A stretch of 29,709 bases of DNA, taken from contig CAWULT010000052.1 of the NCBI GenBank assembly GCA_963923455.1, positions 1 to 29,709 of the forward strand, written 5' to 3'. Of this stretch, positions 22,291 through 29,709 are shown piece after piece. A program made the position numbers and the translations under genes. The notes beneath the pieces were generated by a model. That model was not told the origin of the DNA and ran no database searches. It was given only the letters and a program-made list of their open reading frames with translations. Each line of letters starts with the position of its first letter. Position 1 is the stretch's first letter. Source of the stretch: CAWULT01 sp963923455. Lineage in GTDB: Bacteria > Acidobacteriota > Vicinamibacteria > Vicinamibacterales > UBA2999.

Positions 22291-23367
22291 TCAATGCACC
22301 TGCAGCAGGGAACGCTGGCGCGCGGCGCGCAGGGCCGCCAGCTGGGCGCGCGCCACGCGCACCACGTCGTGGGCGGCCGCACGGCGGCGCCCGGCCAGCC
22401 CCATCTCCCGGCTCGCGTCCTGGTCGGCCAGCACGTGGGCGAGGCGGGACGCCAGCGCCGGAACGTCGCCGGGCGCGACGAGCCACCCCTCGACGCCATC
22501 GGCGATGATGCTCCGGACGTGGCCGACGCGCGTCGCCACGACGGGCCTCGCGGCCGCCATCGCCTCGATCAGCGCCGTCGGTACCCCCTCGCACGACGAG
22601 GGCAGCGCCGCCACCCGGGCCGCCGCGAGTTCCGCGGCGACGTCCTCGACGGGCCCGGCGAACGACACGGCGCTGGCGAGGCCCCGAAACTCGGCCAGGC
22701 GCGTCAGCCGCGCGCGCTCCGCGTCGTTGCCGCCGCCGACGAACCGGAGGGTCGCCGACGGGACCTCCGCGCGCACGACGGCCAGCGCCTCGATCAGGTC
22801 GCCGAGCCGCTTGCGCGGATGCAGGTTGGCCACGCAGACGATCCGCATCGGCGTGGTCGCATCCGGCACGGGCAGCTGCGCGAAGCGCGCGACATCGGCG
22901 GCCTTGCCGAGCACGGTCGCACGGCCGGCCGGCAGCCCATAGCCCGACTCCAGGTCGGCGGTCGTGAACGTGACGCCGTCCGCGGCGGCGAGCAGTGACG
23001 CGTCAGCCTGCCAGTCGAGCCCCTCGTTGAGGCGGTACATGCCGCCCATGTCGTAGCCCTTGCCGTAGACGACGGGCACCGCGCTCCGGGCCACCAGCGC
23101 CGGCATCAGACGGTAGGCGCACCGTTCGAAGAGCACGTGGACGAGCTCGATTCGGCGGTCCCGGCACAGCTCGACGACGTCGGGCGACGGATCGATCGTG
23201 ACGGACTCCGCCGCATCGCGGTAGCGCGCCTCGAGGGCCCCTCCGCCGAACGACAGCACGTGATGCGACACGTCCGGGTCGGACGCACGGAACGCGCGCA
23301 GCGCGTGGAGGAAGGTCGTCTCGATGCCGCCGGCGGCGAACGATTCCAGGATGTGCAGGATCTGCAT
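22291..23367 (-). CDS. GT4-type glycosyltransferase (GT-B fold)
   Basis: A 358-residue transferase. LHILESFAAGGIETTFLHALRAF (4-26) is the glycine loop of the acceptor domain. IVCVANLHPRKRLGDLIEAL (176-195), RFVGGG and the E-x7-E motif at Glu260-Glu268 (EGVPTALIE) define the donor domain. It lies between the small GT9-like gene (3-base gap) and MAF (1-base gap), so it is tightly co-expressed with both. It is a retaining sugar transferase of unknown donor, likely acting on the same glycan as the neighbouring GT2 and MAF proteins. Confidence 0.9.
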   Translation of the reverse strand: MQILHILESFAAGGIETTFLHALRAFRASDPDVSHHVLSFGGGALEARYRDAAESVTIDPSPDVVELCRDRRIELVHVLFERCAYRLMPALVARSAVPVVYGKGYDMGGMYRLNEGLDWQADASLLAAADGVTFTTADLESGYGLPAGRATVLGKAADVARFAQLPVPDATTPMRIVCVANLHPRKRLGDLIEALAVVRAEVPSATLRFVGGGNDAERARLTRLAEFRGLASAVSFAGPVEDVAAELAAARVAALPSSCEGVPTALIEAMAAARPVVATRVGHVRSIIADGVEGWLVAPGDVPALASRLAHVLADQDASREMGLAGRRRAAAHDVVRVARAQLAALRAARQRSLLQVH

Positions 23368-23370
23368 GGG

Positions 23371-23856
23371 TCAGGATCGCCTCGCCGGCAACACCAGCGC
23401 CGGCAGATAGAGGGCCCCGAGCACGATCGCCGCGGCCACCGATGTGAGAGCCCGCCGCAGCTCGTGGCGGACCTGAGGCGTGACGCCGCGCGGCGTCATC
23501 CGGCCGTCAGGGGTCACGGCGAGGAACCCGGCTGGCGACAGGGCGAAGGCAGTCCGGTCGACGTTGCCCTGTCCCGTGCCGTCCGGGTCGTTCCAGAGCA
23601 CGGCCACCCGGTCGAACCCCCAGCGCCACACGGCGATCGCCGTCGGGCTCAGCAGGACGCGCGCCGGGCTGAAGCGCCGGCGGCGCAGCACGAACGTCCG
23701 CGCGGCCGGCACGCCCGCCTCCGCGATCGCGATCTCGCTGCCCGGCGTCCCGACGACGGCGACCTCGCAGCCGGGGTACGCCCGCGCCAGCGCGGTCAGC
23801 GCCACCTCGAGGTGGCGGCCCGATCGGAGCAGCAGGATCCGCTCAGGCCGCGGCAT
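23371..23856 (-). CDS. small GT9-like Rossmann-domain protein with C-terminal hydrophobic helix
   Basis: A 161-residue protein starting at ATG 23856 with GGAGG 6 bases upstream; it overlaps the asparagine-synthase-like gene by 14 bases. The N-terminus (ILLLRSGRHLEVALTALARAYPGCEVAVVG, 7-36) resembles the first half of heptosyltransferase-like GT9 proteins. No donor-binding half follows; instead there is a hydrophobic helix at 137-157 (ALTSVAAAIVLGALYLPALVL). The same type of domain forms the N-terminus of the GT4 protein at 27068. It may be a partner domain for one of the neighbouring transferases, or a membrane tether. No catalytic role can be assigned. Confidence 0.5.
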   Translation of the reverse strand: MPRPERILLLRSGRHLEVALTALARAYPGCEVAVVGTPGSEIAIAEAGVPAARTFVLRRRRFSPARVLLSPTAIAVWRWGFDRVAVLWNDPDGTGQGNVDRTAFALSPAGFLAVTPDGRMTPRGVTPQVRHELRRALTSVAAAIVLGALYLPALVLPARRS

Positions 23857-25738
23857 CGAGCACCTCCGTCGCCCACCCTTCGAGCACGAACAGGGTCCAG
23901 ACGCGCCGCCACACGTTGTCGTCCCCGGCGTAGAAGCGGTCGACCAGGCCGGCCGCGGCGTCGGGATCGAACACGCCGCGCCGGCGGACCCGATCCGGCG
24001 CGAGCAGGTCGCGCACCATCGGCTCGAGCGTCCGCCGCATCCACACCTGGTACGGCAGGCCGAATCCCATCTTCGGCCTGAACAGCACGTCGTCGGGCAG
24101 CAGGTCGCGCAGGGCGTGCTTGAGCACCCACTTGCCGACGCCGTCGCGCAGCTTGAGGTTCCACGGAATCCGCGACGCCACCTCGGCCATCGCGCGGTCG
24201 AGGAACGGCACCCGCACCTCGAGCGAGTGGGCCATCGACATCGCATCGATGTCGCGCAGCAGCACGAACGACAGGTACCCCCGCTGCTCGAGCCGCGCCA
24301 ACCAGTCGCCGGGCCGGCCCACGTCGGGCGGCACGTCCTGCCGGAGGTAGTCGATCCCGTGCCGGAATCCGCGGGCCTGCGTCCGCAGCATCGGCGCCAG
24401 GACGGCGTCGCGCGCCGAGGCGTCGAAGATCCCGATGCCGCGCGGCGACACGTAGGTGGCATCCAGCCGGGCCAGCGCATCGGCGGCCCGGCGCAACCTC
24501 GCCAGCGGCTCCCAGAGGTGGTCGTCGGGCACCGACGCCAGCATCCGCGTCAGGTACCGGACGTAGCCCGAGGGCAGCTTCTGCAGCGGCCGCGCCACGT
24601 CGACGCCGGCGAGCATCAGCTCGTCGCGCCCATAGCCCAGGAACAGCTCGTCGCTGCCAGTACCCGACAGCGCCACGGTCACGTGCTGCGCGGCGGCGTA
24701 CGACACCCAGTAGGAGTTGATCCCGTCCGAGGTCGGCTGGTCCATCGCCCGGAGCGTGTGCGGCAGCGCCTCGCGGAACAGGTCCTCGGTGAGCACGAAC
24801 TCGTGGTGATCGGTGTCGTAGCGCTCGGAGACGAGCTTCGCCCACGGCCACTCCGAGAGCACGGCCTCGTCCCGGCCGGTGAAGCCGACGGAGAACGTCT
24901 TCAGCCGGTGGGGTACCTGCTGCGCGGCCAGCGCGACGAGCGCGCTCGAATCGACGCCCCCTGACAGGAACACGCCCAGCGGGCGCTCGGTCATCAGCTG
25001 CCGGCGCACCGACTCCTCGAGGCGCGCGCGGACGATGGCACACGCCTCGTCTGGCGACGTGATGGGGCTCGCGTCCTCGCGACGCGGGCGCCAGTAGCGC
25101 CGGACGGCCAGGTCGCCAGGCCGCCCCACCAGCACGCGCCCGGGCTGGAGCGCGGTGACCTCGCGGAGGATCGAGCGGGGCGACGGCACCGCCTGGTAGG
25201 TCAGGTACTGCGCGACCGACTCGGGGTCGAGTTCGCGCGACAGGCACCGGCTCGCGACGAGCGCCTTGAGCTCGGAGGCGAACACGAGCCGGCCCTGCTG
25301 TTCGGCGTAGTACAGCGGCTTGACGCCGTACTGGTCGCGCGCCAGGACCACGCGGCCCGCGCGGCTGTCCCAGAGCGCGAAGGCGAAGATCCCGTTCAGC
25401 TCCTCGACGAGATCGCTGCCCACTTCCTCGTACAGGTGGGCCAGCACCTCGCCGTCGCTGCCGCTGCGCAGCACGTGCCCCCGGGCCTCGAGGCCCGACC
25501 GCAGCTCCTGGTGGTTGTAGATCTCGCCGTTGAAGACCACCTGGACGCTGCCATCCTCGTTCGACAGCGGCTGACGGCCGCCGGCGACGTCGATGATGGC
25601 CAGGCGCCGGAAGCCGAGCGCCGCCTGCGCGTCGCTGTAGTAGCTCTCGTCATCGGGGCCACGGTGCACCATCGCCGCCGTCATGCGACGGACGGCGTCG
25701 AGGTCGGGGCGCCCGATCATGCCGCAGATGCCGCACAT
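23843..25738 (-). CDS. asparagine synthase-like glutamine amidotransferase
   Basis: A 631-residue AsnB-type enzyme. The N-terminal class II glutaminase domain has Cys2 as nucleophile, HRGPDD at 25-30, NGEIYNH at 70-76 and GSDGEVL at 93-99. The C-terminal synthetase domain has the PP-loop SGGVDSSAL (259-267), GTGSDELFLGYGRDEL and EVRVPFLD. Full-length, with all glutaminase and ATP-binding motifs intact. It moves ammonia from glutamine to an acyl-adenylate. Copies within polysaccharide clusters are thought to amidate a sugar carboxylate (uronic or nonulosonic acid), which would suit this operon. Housekeeping asparagine synthesis is the alternative. It lies 1 base after the methyltransferase stop. 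Confidence 0.95.
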   Translation of the reverse strand: MCGICGMIGRPDLDAVRRMTAAMVHRGPDDESYYSDAQAALGFRRLAIIDVAGGRQPLSNEDGSVQVVFNGEIYNHQELRSGLEARGHVLRSGSDGEVLAHLYEEVGSDLVEELNGIFAFALWDSRAGRVVLARDQYGVKPLYYAEQQGRLVFASELKALVASRCLSRELDPESVAQYLTYQAVPSPRSILREVTALQPGRVLVGRPGDLAVRRYWRPRREDASPITSPDEACAIVRARLEESVRRQLMTERPLGVFLSGGVDSSALVALAAQQVPHRLKTFSVGFTGRDEAVLSEWPWAKLVSERYDTDHHEFVLTEDLFREALPHTLRAMDQPTSDGINSYWVSYAAAQHVTVALSGTGSDELFLGYGRDELMLAGVDVARPLQKLPSGYVRYLTRMLASVPDDHLWEPLARLRRAADALARLDATYVSPRGIGIFDASARDAVLAPMLRTQARGFRHGIDYLRQDVPPDVGRPGDWLARLEQRGYLSFVLLRDIDAMSMAHSLEVRVPFLDRAMAEVASRIPWNLKLRDGVGKWVLKHALRDLLPDDVLFRPKMGFGLPYQVWMRRTLEPMVRDLLAPDRVRRRGVFDPDAAAGLVDRFYAGDDNVWRRVWTLFVLEGWATEVLDAAA

Positions 25739-25739
25739 G

Positions 25740-27071
25740 TCAGGCCGCGATGCGCTCGTACTCGACGACCAGGCCGTACCACTGCTCCACCTGATCGGCG
25801 GCCAGGTAGTCCTGATTCGGCATCAGGCCCGCCTCGCGCAGCTGCGCACCGATCGGCACGAGGCCGGGCAGCGACGCGATCACGACGAGGTCGTAGCTGT
25901 CACGCGGCACGCTCGCGAAGCGACGCACCGTGACGCCCTCGCACGTCGTGCCCTCCTTGGCCGGGTCGTTGTCGACGACGCCGACGACACGGCCGGGCGC
26001 AATCGCAGCCAGGAAGCGCAGGGCGTTGCGGCCGGCGGCACCGGCGCCGAACACGAGCACGCGGCGGTGGCGCACGTCGGGCACGTCCCAGCGCACGAGC
26101 GGCAGGGCTCCGGCCTCGTCCCGCGTGCCGCGGATCGAGGTTTGGAAGCTCAGCACCTGCACGTCGCGGATGCCGCCCTCGGCGCACCACCCCACCACGC
26201 GCGGCGGCGAACACGCCTTGTCCTGGTACCGCGGCGTGTACCAGTCGAACGTGTCGAGGATGCGCCACTGCCGGTCCGGATGCGTGTTCACCGGGATGAT
26301 GCGGCGCAGGTGGCCCCACGGCAGCGTCGACATCACGGGCTTCGCCCAGAGGTCCGACAGCAGGGTCACCAGCATCCAGCACCAGGCGTAGGCGAACCAC
26401 GAGGGGAACGGCCGGAGGAACGCGCGCCAGAAGTCCGACGCCTTGCAGTACAGCCTGTCGGGGTAGTAATACAGCCACACGGCCAGGTCGCCGCCGTTCT
26501 TGAGCAGCGGCGGCAGCTTCAGGAAGGCCTCGCGCGTGTCACGCGAGTGATGCAGCACGCCGATCGAGAAGATCGCGTCGAACGACCGGTCGCGGAACGG
26601 CAGGCGGAACACGTCGGCCTGGACGACGGACACGTTGGGCCGGCCGCCCATGCTCTGCTGCGACGCTTCGACCGCGAACGACAGGTCGACGCCGACCACC
26701 GTGGCACCCCACCGCGACGCCACGTCGAGAAAGCGCCCCGCGCCGCAGCCGACGTCGAGCACCAGCTTGCCGCGCAGGTCGTCGGGCGTTAAGCCGGTCT
26801 TCTCGGCGAAGGTCTCCTCCGACTCGCGCCGGCCGTTGGCCACGTCGAGCTGCACCTTGTTCCAGCGGTTCCACTCGTACGAGAAGCTGCCGACATAGGC
26901 GTCGGACGGCACGAATCGCGGAATCCCGCGCAGGATCGGATAGGACGTCCCGCACCGCGTGCACTCCAGCGCGCCGGTCTCGACCTCGGTCCGTTCCGGG
27001 GTCTCGTCGCGCAGGGTCAGGTCCGCACGGCAGTCGGGGCAGCACAGCAGCATCGTCAGGTCGCGCTTCAT
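25740..27071 (-). CDS. zinc-ribbon methyltransferase fused to a Rossmann domain
   Basis: A 443-residue three-part protein. A Trm112-like Cys cluster (Cys11, Cys14, Cys37, Cys40) spans about 8-52. A class I SAM methyltransferase follows at about 85-200, with LVLDVGCGAGRF at 103-114, VVGVDLS, FDAIFSIGVLHH (164-175) and GGDLAVWLYYY. The tail at about 335-435 is a nucleotide-binding-like domain (VLVFGAGAAGRNALRFL, VVGVVDNDPAKEG) similar to the first domain of FlaA1/EpsC-type and PglD-type proteins. The middle (205-330) contains a Trp/Tyr/Phe-rich part. ATG 27071 overlaps the upstream GT stop (ATGA). It may methylate a sugar of the surface or flagellar glycan; the Rossmann part could bind a nucleotide sugar. 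The substrate is inferred only. Confidence 0.85.
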   Translation of the reverse strand: MKRDLTMLLCCPDCRADLTLRDETPERTEVETGALECTRCGTSYPILRGIPRFVPSDAYVGSFSYEWNRWNKVQLDVANGRRESEETFAEKTGLTPDDLRGKLVLDVGCGAGRFLDVASRWGATVVGVDLSFAVEASQQSMGGRPNVSVVQADVFRLPFRDRSFDAIFSIGVLHHSRDTREAFLKLPPLLKNGGDLAVWLYYYPDRLYCKASDFWRAFLRPFPSWFAYAWCWMLVTLLSDLWAKPVMSTLPWGHLRRIIPVNTHPDRQWRILDTFDWYTPRYQDKACSPPRVVGWCAEGGIRDVQVLSFQTSIRGTRDEAGALPLVRWDVPDVRHRRVLVFGAGAAGRNALRFLAAIAPGRVVGVVDNDPAKEGTTCEGVTVRRFASVPRDSYDLVVIASLPGLVPIGAQLREAGLMPNQDYLAADQVEQWYGLVVEYERIAA

Positions 27072-28759
27072 CGAACGGTCTCCTCGGTCAGGCAACGGGT
27101 GTAGAGAGAGAGCCAGGCGGCCGCCGTGCGGTCCGCGGTGAACAGGTCGAGCGCCCGGGTGCGGGTGCGCGACGCGAGCGCCGACGCGGCGTCTCGGTCG
27201 TCGAGCAGGCGAAGCGCCAGTTCGGCGGCGCGGGACTCGTCGCCGACGTCGAAGGTGGTGTCGGGCTCGGGCAGCACGTCGGTGCTGCCGCCCACCCGGG
27301 ACGCGATCGCCGGCACGCCGAGGAACGCGGTCTCGAGGAGGACGTTCGGAAAGCCCTCGATCGCCGACGTCAGCACGAACAGGTCGAAGCCGGCCATCAG
27401 CCGGCGGGCATCGCGCCGCTCGCCCAGGAAGATCAGGGCGCCCTCGAGTCCCATGTCGCGCGCCGCGGCCTCGAGCTCGGCCCGCAGCGCGCCGTCGCCG
27501 ACGATCACGCCCCGCACCTGGGGGCGCAGGCGCCGGAGGTTTCGCACCGTCCGCAGGAACGTCCGGTGGTCCTTCTCGGGCGCCAGCCGGCCGGTCGTGC
27601 CGACGACCAGCGCATCGGCCGGCAGGTCCGCCGCGCGGCGCAGCCCGCCGCGCACGTCGTCGGCCTCGCGCAGGAAGCCCGACGGATCGAGTCCGTTCGG
27701 AATCACGGTGATGCGTCGGCTGGGCATCCAGGCCCAGGCCGCGTGGTCCGGGACGAGCGCGGTGGCATTGACGGTGACGGCGTCGGCCGCCCACGACAGC
27801 AGGACGTCGGCTGGGCGGAACCACCACTGGTGATACCAGGTGCGCTTCCACAGACTCAGGTTCCGCACCGAGGCGATGACACGCGGCACGCCGGCCAGGC
27901 GCGCGCCCGCCACGCCGATGGCGTTGGCCATGAACAGCCAGGTGTGCACCAGGTCGAAGCGCCCCTGCTCGCAGTGGCGACGGACCTCGTGCACCGAGTC
28001 GGCCATCCGGGGCCATGACTCGAGAAACGACACGCGGACGTCGTCCCGCGTGAACCAGGCGCGCGAGAACTCCCCATCCGACCGCCCCAGCACGAGCACC
28101 TCGACGTCGAAGCGGTCGGCCGGCGTGCGGTTGACGAGTTCGGCGAGCTGGCGCTGCGCGCCGCCCACGCCGAGGCTCGAGATCACATGCAGCACGCGGA
28201 GCCGCCGGCCCAAGAGCGGTGGCAGGGCCGCCGCGCGGCGCGTCACGAGCGCGCGCGCGAGCAGGGCGAGCAGCCGGGGCGCGTCGAGGCGCGGCCATTG
28301 AATCGGGGCACCGAGGAGCAGCGTCCAGACGAACGTGCGAAAGGCGGCCCGTTCGAACGTCCGGGCCGGTTCGTCGCCGGCAATCACGGTGACACGCGCC
28401 GGCCGGATCAGCAGGGCCAGTGCGTAGAGGTTCGTGTGGGCCGCATGGTGCGCCGTCATCTGCGGCACCACGACGTCGGTGAACCCGGCCGCGCGCAGGC
28501 GCCGCAGCGTCCACGGCGCGATGCGGAAGGGACCGAATCGCCGGCCGGGGATCTCCAGCACCGTGTCGACGCCGGCCGCCACGAGCGCGGCCCGGTGGCC
28601 CGCGTGCGTCAGCGCGGCGATCTCGGCTCCGGGCCACTGCGCCCGCGCCACGCGCACGGCCTCGGCGAACTGCGCCGGCCGGCACGAACGCAGGATCAAC
28701 ACCCGCGGCGGGGGCGCCGTCGTCCCGGTCCGGGAGATCTCGATTGCTGGACTGCTCAT
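27068..28759 (-). CDS. GT4-type glycosyltransferase with extra N-terminal GT9-like domain
   Basis: A 563-residue two-part protein. Residues 18-150 (RVLILRSCRPAQFAEAVRVA, PGAEIAALTHAG, GFTDVVVPQMTAHHAAH) form a GT9-like half domain akin to the stand-alone protein at 23371. Residues 187-555 are a full GT4 GT-B transferase. That part has VLHVISSLGVGGAQRQLAEL at 189-208, VHTWLFMANAIG, IPNGLDPSGF, GTTGRLAPEKDHRTFL and E-x7-E at Glu468-Glu476. ATG 28759 is the likely start; the frame is open to 28861 but without similarity. The ribosome site is weak. It heads a tightly overlapped run of eight genes. A retaining transferase for the glycan made here is likely; the donor is unknown. Confidence 0.85.
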   Translation of the reverse strand: MSSPAIEISRTGTTAPPPRVLILRSCRPAQFAEAVRVARAQWPGAEIAALTHAGHRAALVAAGVDTVLEIPGRRFGPFRIAPWTLRRLRAAGFTDVVVPQMTAHHAAHTNLYALALLIRPARVTVIAGDEPARTFERAAFRTFVWTLLLGAPIQWPRLDAPRLLALLARALVTRRAAALPPLLGRRLRVLHVISSLGVGGAQRQLAELVNRTPADRFDVEVLVLGRSDGEFSRAWFTRDDVRVSFLESWPRMADSVHEVRRHCEQGRFDLVHTWLFMANAIGVAGARLAGVPRVIASVRNLSLWKRTWYHQWWFRPADVLLSWAADAVTVNATALVPDHAAWAWMPSRRITVIPNGLDPSGFLREADDVRGGLRRAADLPADALVVGTTGRLAPEKDHRTFLRTVRNLRRLRPQVRGVIVGDGALRAELEAAARDMGLEGALIFLGERRDARRLMAGFDLFVLTSAIEGFPNVLLETAFLGVPAIASRVGGSTDVLPEPDTTFDVGDESRAAELALRLLDDRDAASALASRTRTRALDLFTADRTAAAWLSLYTRCLTEETVR

Positions 28760-28876
28760 GCCTCGTCTCTGGGGAGCCCCGCGGCCCGCCGGCCGCACAC
28801 GGCCTCGGATGACGGCCCGCCGACACCCCCGCCGGGCCGCCGCCAGCATGGCCTCCGTCACGGGCCCGATTCCCCA

Positions 28877-28894
28877 CGGTTTCGGGCGGTTTCG
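28877..28894. repeat. tandem direct repeat CGGTTTCG x2
   Basis: Two copies of CGGTTTCG separated by GG (period 10 bases, about one helical turn). It lies about 120 bp upstream of the GT4 start, where an activator site could be. The arrangement is seen directly; function is speculative. Confidence 0.35.
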
Positions 28895-28937
28895 ACGGAG
28901 TGCGGCCTCCTGCCCGGCCAGAAGGGCAAGCCGTGTG

Positions 28938-28951
28938 CCAGCTTGCGCTGG
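28938..28951 (-). terminator. short GNRA-loop hairpin after the unknown gene
   Basis: On the minus strand CCAGC, a GCAA tetraloop and GCTGG follow the stop codon (TAA at 28953) by one base. The 5-bp stem is short and no T-run follows, so termination would be weak at best. It could instead protect the mRNA end. Confidence 0.3.
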
Positions 28952-28952
28952 G

Positions 28953-29709
28953 TTACACGCCGTGTCGGACGATCGTGTCGAACGGGAGCGTCTCGAGGTG
29001 CGCGACGCACTCGGGAACCAGCAGCGAGTAGGTGCGGCCGTTGTCGCGCGGGTCGGTGCCGTCGCTGCCGGTGAAGTAGTACTCGTCGCGCCACCGGCAG
29101 TACTCGCCCGGCCCCGGGTGCTCCAGGGTGCCGCCGAGCCTCAGCGGACGTCCATCTTCGGCCAGCGCCTCGTCGGGCAACTGGAGCACGCAGGCAATCA
29201 GGCGCGCTGCCGTCGTACGGAAGCGAAAGCGCCGCACGCCCGGGGAGACGGACTCCATCCGCACGCGGGGGATCGACAGCGGCACCAGGCGCAGGCCCGC
29301 CGCGAGCGGCACGATCCACTCGGCATCGAAGACGCCCGCGGCGCGCGCGTCACTGGGCGCCGGCACGACGGGGGCGGGCGGACCGTCGAGCGCGCGATCC
29401 AGCGCACCCGCGATGTCCGGTCGCGACACACCGTGGGCGAAGCGCTGCCACGCGTCGAGCGTCGACTCGCACGGGCGGCCGTCTGCATCCTCGAGCGCGG
29501 GACGATCGGGATGTCGTGCCAGATGGGCCCGCAGCGTTCGCGCCGCCGCCACCAGCCGGGCCCCCTCGCGCGGGCCATGCCGGTCACTCACGAGCGACGA
29601 GAGGCCGGCTCGCGGAGCGCCCGTCCCGAGGGCCTCGGCCAGTGACTGCCGCCGGATCCCCGCGCCGTGCAGAATCCCGGCGCCTGTTGCGTTGACGTAG
29701 ATCCTCGAC
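28953..29709 (-). CDS. unknown protein, 5' end outside window (possible MAF-like C-terminal part)
   Basis: The minus-strand frame ends at TAA 28953-28955 and stays open to the window edge, showing about 251 residues; a GTG at 29591 would give 212. I prefer a longer protein starting outside the window, because the upstream residues look conserved-like (RIYVNATGAGILHG, GIRRQSLAEAL). YNAT-Gly-Gly followed by a LAEAL-type helix is typical of the end of MAF/MptE-like domains, so this may be the C-terminal part of such a protein, but the match is weak. The C-terminal half is beta-rich, with GEYCRWRDEYYFTGSDGTDPRDNGRTYSLLVPE. I do not recognise that domain. It belongs to the same strand and region as the glycosylation genes. 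Confidence 0.4.
   Translation of the reverse strand, partial: SRIYVNATGAGILHGAGIRRQSLAEALGTGAPRAGLSSLVSDRHGPREGARLVAAARTLRAHLARHPDRPALEDADGRPCESTLDAWQRFAHGVSRPDIAGALDRALDGPPAPVVPAPSDARAAGVFDAEWIVPLAAGLRLVPLSIPRVRMESVSPGVRRFRFRTTAARLIACVLQLPDEALAEDGRPLRLGGTLEHPGPGEYCRWRDEYYFTGSDGTDPRDNGRTYSLLVPECVAHLETLPFDTIVRHGV

Larger units (their letters stand above)
28760..28952. other. 193-bp gap inside the minus-strand glycosylation run
   Basis: The gap could hold a promoter for the eight downstream genes, which are otherwise coupled. No good -10/-35 pair is visible. It contains a small hairpin next to the upstream stop codon and a short direct repeat, listed separately. No ORF here has a credible ribosome site. 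Confidence 0.6.

Noticed and set aside
25740..28877. A 1045-codon minus-strand open frame that would fuse the methyltransferase to the gene upstream
   Set aside because: The upstream 600 codons are Arg/Pro-rich and lie out of frame over an intact GT4 gene. The methyltransferase starts cleanly at ATG 27071 with an ATGA overlap.
1..29709. CRISPR array, tRNA, rRNA, insertion sequence or prophage
   Set aside because: No regular repeat-spacer pattern, cloverleaf arms with CCA context, rRNA-like tracts, transposase motifs or terminal repeats were seen.

Overview
The window is a GC-rich (roughly 70% by eye) bacterial motility and glycosylation locus with 24 protein-coding genes packed at high density. 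No rRNA, tRNA, CRISPR array or insertion sequence was found. Codon use is strongly G/C at third positions throughout, so long antisense open frames are common and were discarded. The compact flagellin, the operon style and the base composition would fit Acidobacteriota (Vicinamibacteria-like) or another GC-rich Gram-negative phylum. That placement is an inference only.

Region 1 (1-5887, minus strand) is a motor and signalling run. An HD-GYP-type protein, motA, motB and a response regulator with a C-terminal zinc-ribbon tail are followed, after 51 bp, by a tiny stand-alone histidine-phosphoacceptor protein, a PAS-PAS hybrid histidine kinase and a GAF protein cut off by the window start. Almost all junctions overlap by 1-30 bases. 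A divergent single-domain response regulator (5987-6469, plus) faces the HD-GYP gene.

Region 2 (6405-14644, minus strand) is one translationally coupled operon. Reading order is a DegT-type aminotransferase, a PseG/SpsG-like hydrolase, a HAD hydrolase, a NeuB/SpsE synthase, an ATP-grasp ligase, an SpsF-like cytidylyltransferase, a second MotA, a second MotB and a CapD/WbpM-type UDP-sugar 4,6-dehydratase. This is a nonulosonic-acid (pseudaminic/legionaminic-type) pathway with a stator pair inside it. No N-acetyltransferase is visible, and the ATP-grasp gene sits where one might be expected.

Region 3 (14931-18109, plus strand) is the filament block: flagellin, filament cap fliD, chaperone fliS and a helical FlgN/FliT-like protein. 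A good sigma-28-type promoter precedes flagellin. A strong hairpin separates flagellin from fliD. A DODA/LigB-type dioxygenase follows (18172-19017) with its own sigma-70-type promoter and no evident flagellar role.

Region 4 (19025-29709, minus strand) is a glycosyltransferase operon that converges on region 3. It holds three GT-B (GT4-type) transferases, one GT2 transferase, a motility-associated-factor (MAF/DUF115) protein, an asparagine-synthase-like amidotransferase, a methyltransferase fused to a Rossmann domain, a small GT9-like protein and a partial unknown gene running off the window. MAF proteins move nonulosonic acids onto flagellin, so regions 2, 3 and 4 read together as a flagellin-glycosylation island: donor sugar, acceptor, transferase and further glycan-building enzymes.

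The most notable regulatory signal is a repeated sigma-28-type promoter motif (T[A/C]AAG-N14-[G/C]CCGATT). It stands before flagellin, before the stand-alone phosphoacceptor gene and before the divergent response regulator. In the last two, the -10 element sits inside the same GGGCC-N7-GGCCC inverted repeat.
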